Positions 5,669-7,785 of a stretch of 7,785 bases of DNA are shown in pieces (within the stretch, counting starts at the first letter, position 1; the number at the start of each line of letters is the position of its first letter). The stretch lies in NCBI GenBank assembly GCA_013695575.1, contig JACDAF010000162.1:1-7785 (forward strand). Direction: 5' to 3'. This stretch comes from Chloroflexota bacterium (GTDB taxonomy: Bacteria > Chloroflexota > Limnocylindria > P2-11E). The notes beneath the pieces were generated by a model that saw only the letters and a program-made list of their open reading frames with translations, ran no database searches and had not been told where the DNA came from. A program made the position numbers and the translations under genes.

Positions 5669-6552
5669 CCCCCGGATCGCGGCGGTCCGTCTTCGCCGCG
5701 TCCGCTCGCCCACGCGGCGAAGGGCGCGGCGAAGGCGGTGAGCTCGGTCGGGATGATGAACTTGGTCCCCGGCGACGCTCCCAGTGCCTTCAGCGCGTCG
5801 AGATACTGAAGCGCCATGGTGCGCTGATCGGCCGCCTGCGCGGTCTGGTTGATCTTTTCGAGGGCGAGCGCGAAGCCTTCGGCGCGCAGGATGGCGGCCT
5901 GGCGCGCGCCTTCCGCCTGGAGGATGTTCGACTGCTTGTCCCCCTCGGCGACGAGGATCGCCGACTGCTTCTGCCCCTCCGCCTCGAGGATGGCGGCGCG
6001 GCGGTTCCGCTCGGCGGACATCTGCCGGTTCATGGCGTCCTGGATGTCGCGGGGCGGCGTGATCTCGCGGATCTCGACGGTCGTGACCTTCACGCCCCAG
6101 CGCTGCGTGACCTCGTCGAGCTTCACGCGCAGGACCTCGTTGATCTGCTCGCGCTTGGCCAGCACGTCGTCGAGCGGGATGTCGCCGATCACCGCGCGGA
6201 GGGTGGTCGTGGCGATGCCCTGAACGGCCGCGCGGAAGTTCTGCACCTTGAGCACCGCGTCGGCCGCCTCGACCACCTTCTGAAAGATGAGGAAGTCGAT
6301 GGAGATCGGGGCGTTGTCCTTGGTGATGCAGGTCTGCTCCGGGATCTCGACCACGAACTCGCGGAGGTCGACCGTCTGCTGGGTCTGGATGGGCGGCGGG
6401 AACAGGAACACGAGGCCCGGACCGGCGATCGTCTGGAACGAGCCGAACCGCAGCACGACGAGCCGCTGGTACTCCGGGACGATGTGCACGATCGAGCGAA
6501 GCACGAACACCGCGATGGCCCCGAGGATCGCGAGGGTGATGAGCTGATCCAT
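5665..6552 (-). CDS. Slipin/stomatin-like SPFH (Band 7) membrane protein
   Basis: The 295-residue protein has an N-terminal membrane anchor (about residues 4-22), then an SPFH/Band 7 domain (about 24-180) with typical segments such as VPEYQRLVVLRFG (25-37), GPGLVFLFP (44-52) and WGVKVTTVEI (152-161). A coiled-coil region follows, with four exact 11-residue repeats of the type xxILxAEGxxQ (186-229). A weakly hydrophobic C-terminal stretch, LTAFAAPFAAWA (271-282), resembles the region cut by NfeD-type proteases in the Pyrococcus stomatin partner. The family forms large membrane-associated rings and organises membrane proteases. The ATG at 6552 directly follows the NfeD stop with no gap, and GGGGAG lies six bases upstream inside the nfeD end, so translation is probably coupled. 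Its TAG stop (5667-5665) overlaps that of the convergent small ORF. Length is slightly longer than many bacterial slipins because of the Gly/Pro-rich tail. Confidence 0.93.
   Translation of the reverse strand: MDQLITLAILGAIAVFVLRSIVHIVPEYQRLVVLRFGSFQTIAGPGLVFLFPPPIQTQQTVDLREFVVEIPEQTCITKDNAPISIDFLIFQKVVEAADAVLKVQNFRAAVQGIATTTLRAVIGDIPLDDVLAKREQINEVLRVKLDEVTQRWGVKVTTVEIREITPPRDIQDAMNRQMSAERNRRAAILEAEGQKQSAILVAEGDKQSNILQAEGARQAAILRAEGFALALEKINQTAQAADQRTMALQYLDALKALGASPGTKFIIPTELTAFAAPFAAWASGRGEDGPPRSGG
5866..5997 (-). repeat. Four tandem 11-residue coiled-coil repeats in the slipin
   Basis: Residues 186-229 divide into AAILEAEGQKQ, SAILVAEGDKQ, SNILQAEGARQ and AAILRAEGFAL, with no indels between units. 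The AEG core is conserved in each. An 11-residue period fits a hendecad, right-handed coiled coil, as seen in the ring walls of SPFH assemblies. Confidence 0.8.
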
Positions 6553-7785
6553 CTATGACTCCCCTTCCGCTGGTGCGGCCTCGACGATAAGGCGTAGACC
6601 GTCGACCCGGAGGACGCGCACGCGGGTACCGGCCGTGATGGCCCCGGCGGCGCTCGCGGCCGTCCACTCCTCGCCCGCGGCGCGCACGATGCCACCCGGC
6701 GCGAGATCGGACCGGGCGACGCCGATCTCCCCGACGAGCTGGGAGACCCCCGTGACGAGCGGCACCCGCTTGCTCCGCGCCAGCATCCGAACGAGCAGGC
6801 CGAGGAACAGCGCGTTGCCGCCCACCGTGACCGCGATGACCCACGGCTCGACGGTGTAGCGGATGCCGGGGAACGTCGGCCGCACCCCCGGGAACACGAT
6901 GATCGTGCCGATGAGCAGGGCAGCGATGCCGCCCGCCGTGAGGATCCCGTGGCTCGTGACCCAGATCTCCGCGACGAAGAGCAGCACGGCGAACAGCATG
7001 AGCGCGATACCCGCTGCGTTCGCATCCAGCGTCCCGAACGCGAACAGGGCGAGCACGATGCAGATGACGCCGACGACCCCTGGGAAAATGAGGCTCGGGT
7101 TCGAGAGCTCGAAGATGATGCCGTACGTGCCGAGCGTGAAGAGCAGGATCGCGATCTGCGGGTCGGTGATGAGGTGCAGGAACACCTCGAGCGGGTTCCG
7201 CGGATCCTCCTCGATCGATGCCCCGCGCGTGGCGAGCCGCACGGTCGCATGGGGCAGAGCGGCCTCGCGCCCGTCAGCCTTCGTGAGCAGATCCGCGACG
7301 TCACGTGCGATGAGATCGATCACACCGATGCGCACCGCTTCGTCATCGCGGATGCTCACGCTCTTCCGGACAGCGTCTTCGGCCCACTGCTCGTTCCGGC
7401 CGCGCGCCTTCGCGATCTTCGTGATCTCCGCCGCCGCGTCGTTCTCGGCCTTCAGGCGGAGGTCGCCCTCGATGTCGCCGCCGGACGCGGATACGGGGTG
7501 CGCGGCCCCGATGTTCGTCGCCGGGGACATGGCCGCGACATGTGCCGCCAGGGTGATGAACGTCCCTGCCGATGCGGCGCGGGCCCCTGACGGCGCGACG
7601 AGCACGGCGACGGGAACGCGCGCGTTCAGGAACGTCGTGGTGATCTGATACGTCGAGGCGATGAGGCCACCGGGCGTGTCCATCGTGAACACGACGAGCG
7701 CGGCGCCACGCTCCTCCCCGGCGCGCACCACGCGCTCCACGTACCGGGCGGTGATCGGGTTGATGACGCCTTCGATCCGCCCGAC
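6553..7785 (-). CDS. nfeD: NfeD-family membrane-bound ClpP-class serine protease (5' end beyond the window)
   Basis: The frame is open to the right edge. The 15 codons upstream of the GTG at 7740 read as family-like sequence (RIEGVINPITARY), so that GTG is internal and the signal peptide and true start lie outside. The visible 410 residues contain, in order: a ClpP-like protease domain with MDTPGG and the catalytic serine in ARAASAGTF (Ser at visible residue 72) plus a lysine in LRLKAEND (visible residue 112), spaced like the Ser97/Lys138 dyad of Pyrococcus PH1510; four to five membrane segments between about visible residues 209 and 335; and a C-terminal OB-fold NfeD domain (about 341-405). 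This is the long form of the family. Its TAG directly abuts the slipin ATG (TAGATG), the classic NfeD-stomatin operon pairing in which the protease cleaves its stomatin partner. The function in this organism is inferred from that pairing. Confidence 0.92.
   Translation of the reverse strand, partial: VGRIEGVINPITARYVERVVRAGEERGAALVVFTMDTPGGLIASTYQITTTFLNARVPVAVLVAPSGARAASAGTFITLAAHVAAMSPATNIGAAHPVSASGGDIEGDLRLKAENDAAAEITKIAKARGRNEQWAEDAVRKSVSIRDDEAVRIGVIDLIARDVADLLTKADGREAALPHATVRLATRGASIEEDPRNPLEVFLHLITDPQIAILLFTLGTYGIIFELSNPSLIFPGVVGVICIVLALFAFGTLDANAAGIALMLFAVLLFVAEIWVTSHGILTAGGIAALLIGTIIVFPGVRPTFPGIRYTVEPWVIAVTVGGNALFLGLLVRMLARSKRVPLVTGVSQLVGEIGVARSDLAPGGIVRAAGEEWTAASAAGAITAGTRVRVLRVDGLRLIVEAAPAEGES

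Noticed and set aside
5472..5741. An 89-codon plus-strand frame overlapping the end of the slipin gene
   Set aside because: It runs 77 bases into the slipin coding region, lacks a Shine-Dalgarno and has an Arg-run C-terminus typical of a shadow frame. The overlapping frame at 5423 fits the promoter and the ribosome site better.
5357..6844. A 495-codon minus-strand open frame overlapping slipin and nfeD in another frame
   Set aside because: It overlaps two convincing genes on the same strand in a different frame and has an Arg/Gly/Pro-rich composition with no domain.
7738..7740. GTG as the start of the NfeD-family gene
   Set aside because: The 15 codons upstream to the window edge are open and read as typical family sequence ahead of the protease core, so this GTG is internal and the gene is cut by the edge.
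1..7785. CRISPR arrays, tRNA or rRNA genes, insertion sequences
   Set aside because: I saw no regularly spaced direct repeats, cloverleaf-like segments, transposase motifs or terminal inverted repeats anywhere in the window.

Overview
This is a roughly two-thirds GC bacterial window of compact, mostly minus-strand genes. Four things point to a Gram-positive-type or Chloroflexota-like high-GC lineage: a GQGLVEYAL-type Flp pilin, a DnaQ-DinG fusion helicase, a slipin/NfeD pair, and LexA-type operators of the GAAC-N4-GTTC class. The exact phylum is inference from these families, not from a marker gene.

Layout from left to right: (1) the last ~46 codons of an unrecognised plus-strand gene (1-142), ended by a 13-bp GC-rich hairpin (146-175). 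(2) A 50-residue Flp/Tad-type pilin on the minus strand (197-349) with its own Shine-Dalgarno sequence and sigma70-like promoter (385-412). (3) A tightly spaced minus-strand run, transcribed right to left: a degenerate ATP-dependent DNA-ligase-like protein (5203-4502), glutamate dehydrogenase (4471-3200) and a DinG-family helicase with an N-terminal DEDDh exonuclease (3177-460), with gaps of only 30 and 22 bp. (4) A 219-bp intergenic region (5204-5422) holding a near-consensus plus-strand promoter overlapped by two LexA/SOS-box-like palindromes spaced exactly two helical turns apart. It drives a small basic ORF (5423-5668) that I do not recognise. (5) A minus-strand membrane-protease pair at the right edge: an NfeD-family serine protease (5' end beyond the window) whose stop codon directly abuts the start of a slipin/stomatin-like SPFH protein (6552-5665).

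How it fits together: the NfeD-slipin pair is a well-known membrane quality-control pairing in which the NfeD protease acts on its stomatin partner. The ligase-like, gdhA and dinG run mixes apparent nucleic-acid functions with central nitrogen metabolism. The most interesting spot is the SOS-like regulatory node at 5316-5358. It should place the small plus-strand ORF under LexA control, and it lies 122 bp upstream of the divergent ligase-like/gdhA/dinG run, so it may also control that run. The ligase-like protein has lost its catalytic lysine and other motif residues, so it is probably a non-catalytic nucleotidyltransferase-fold protein.
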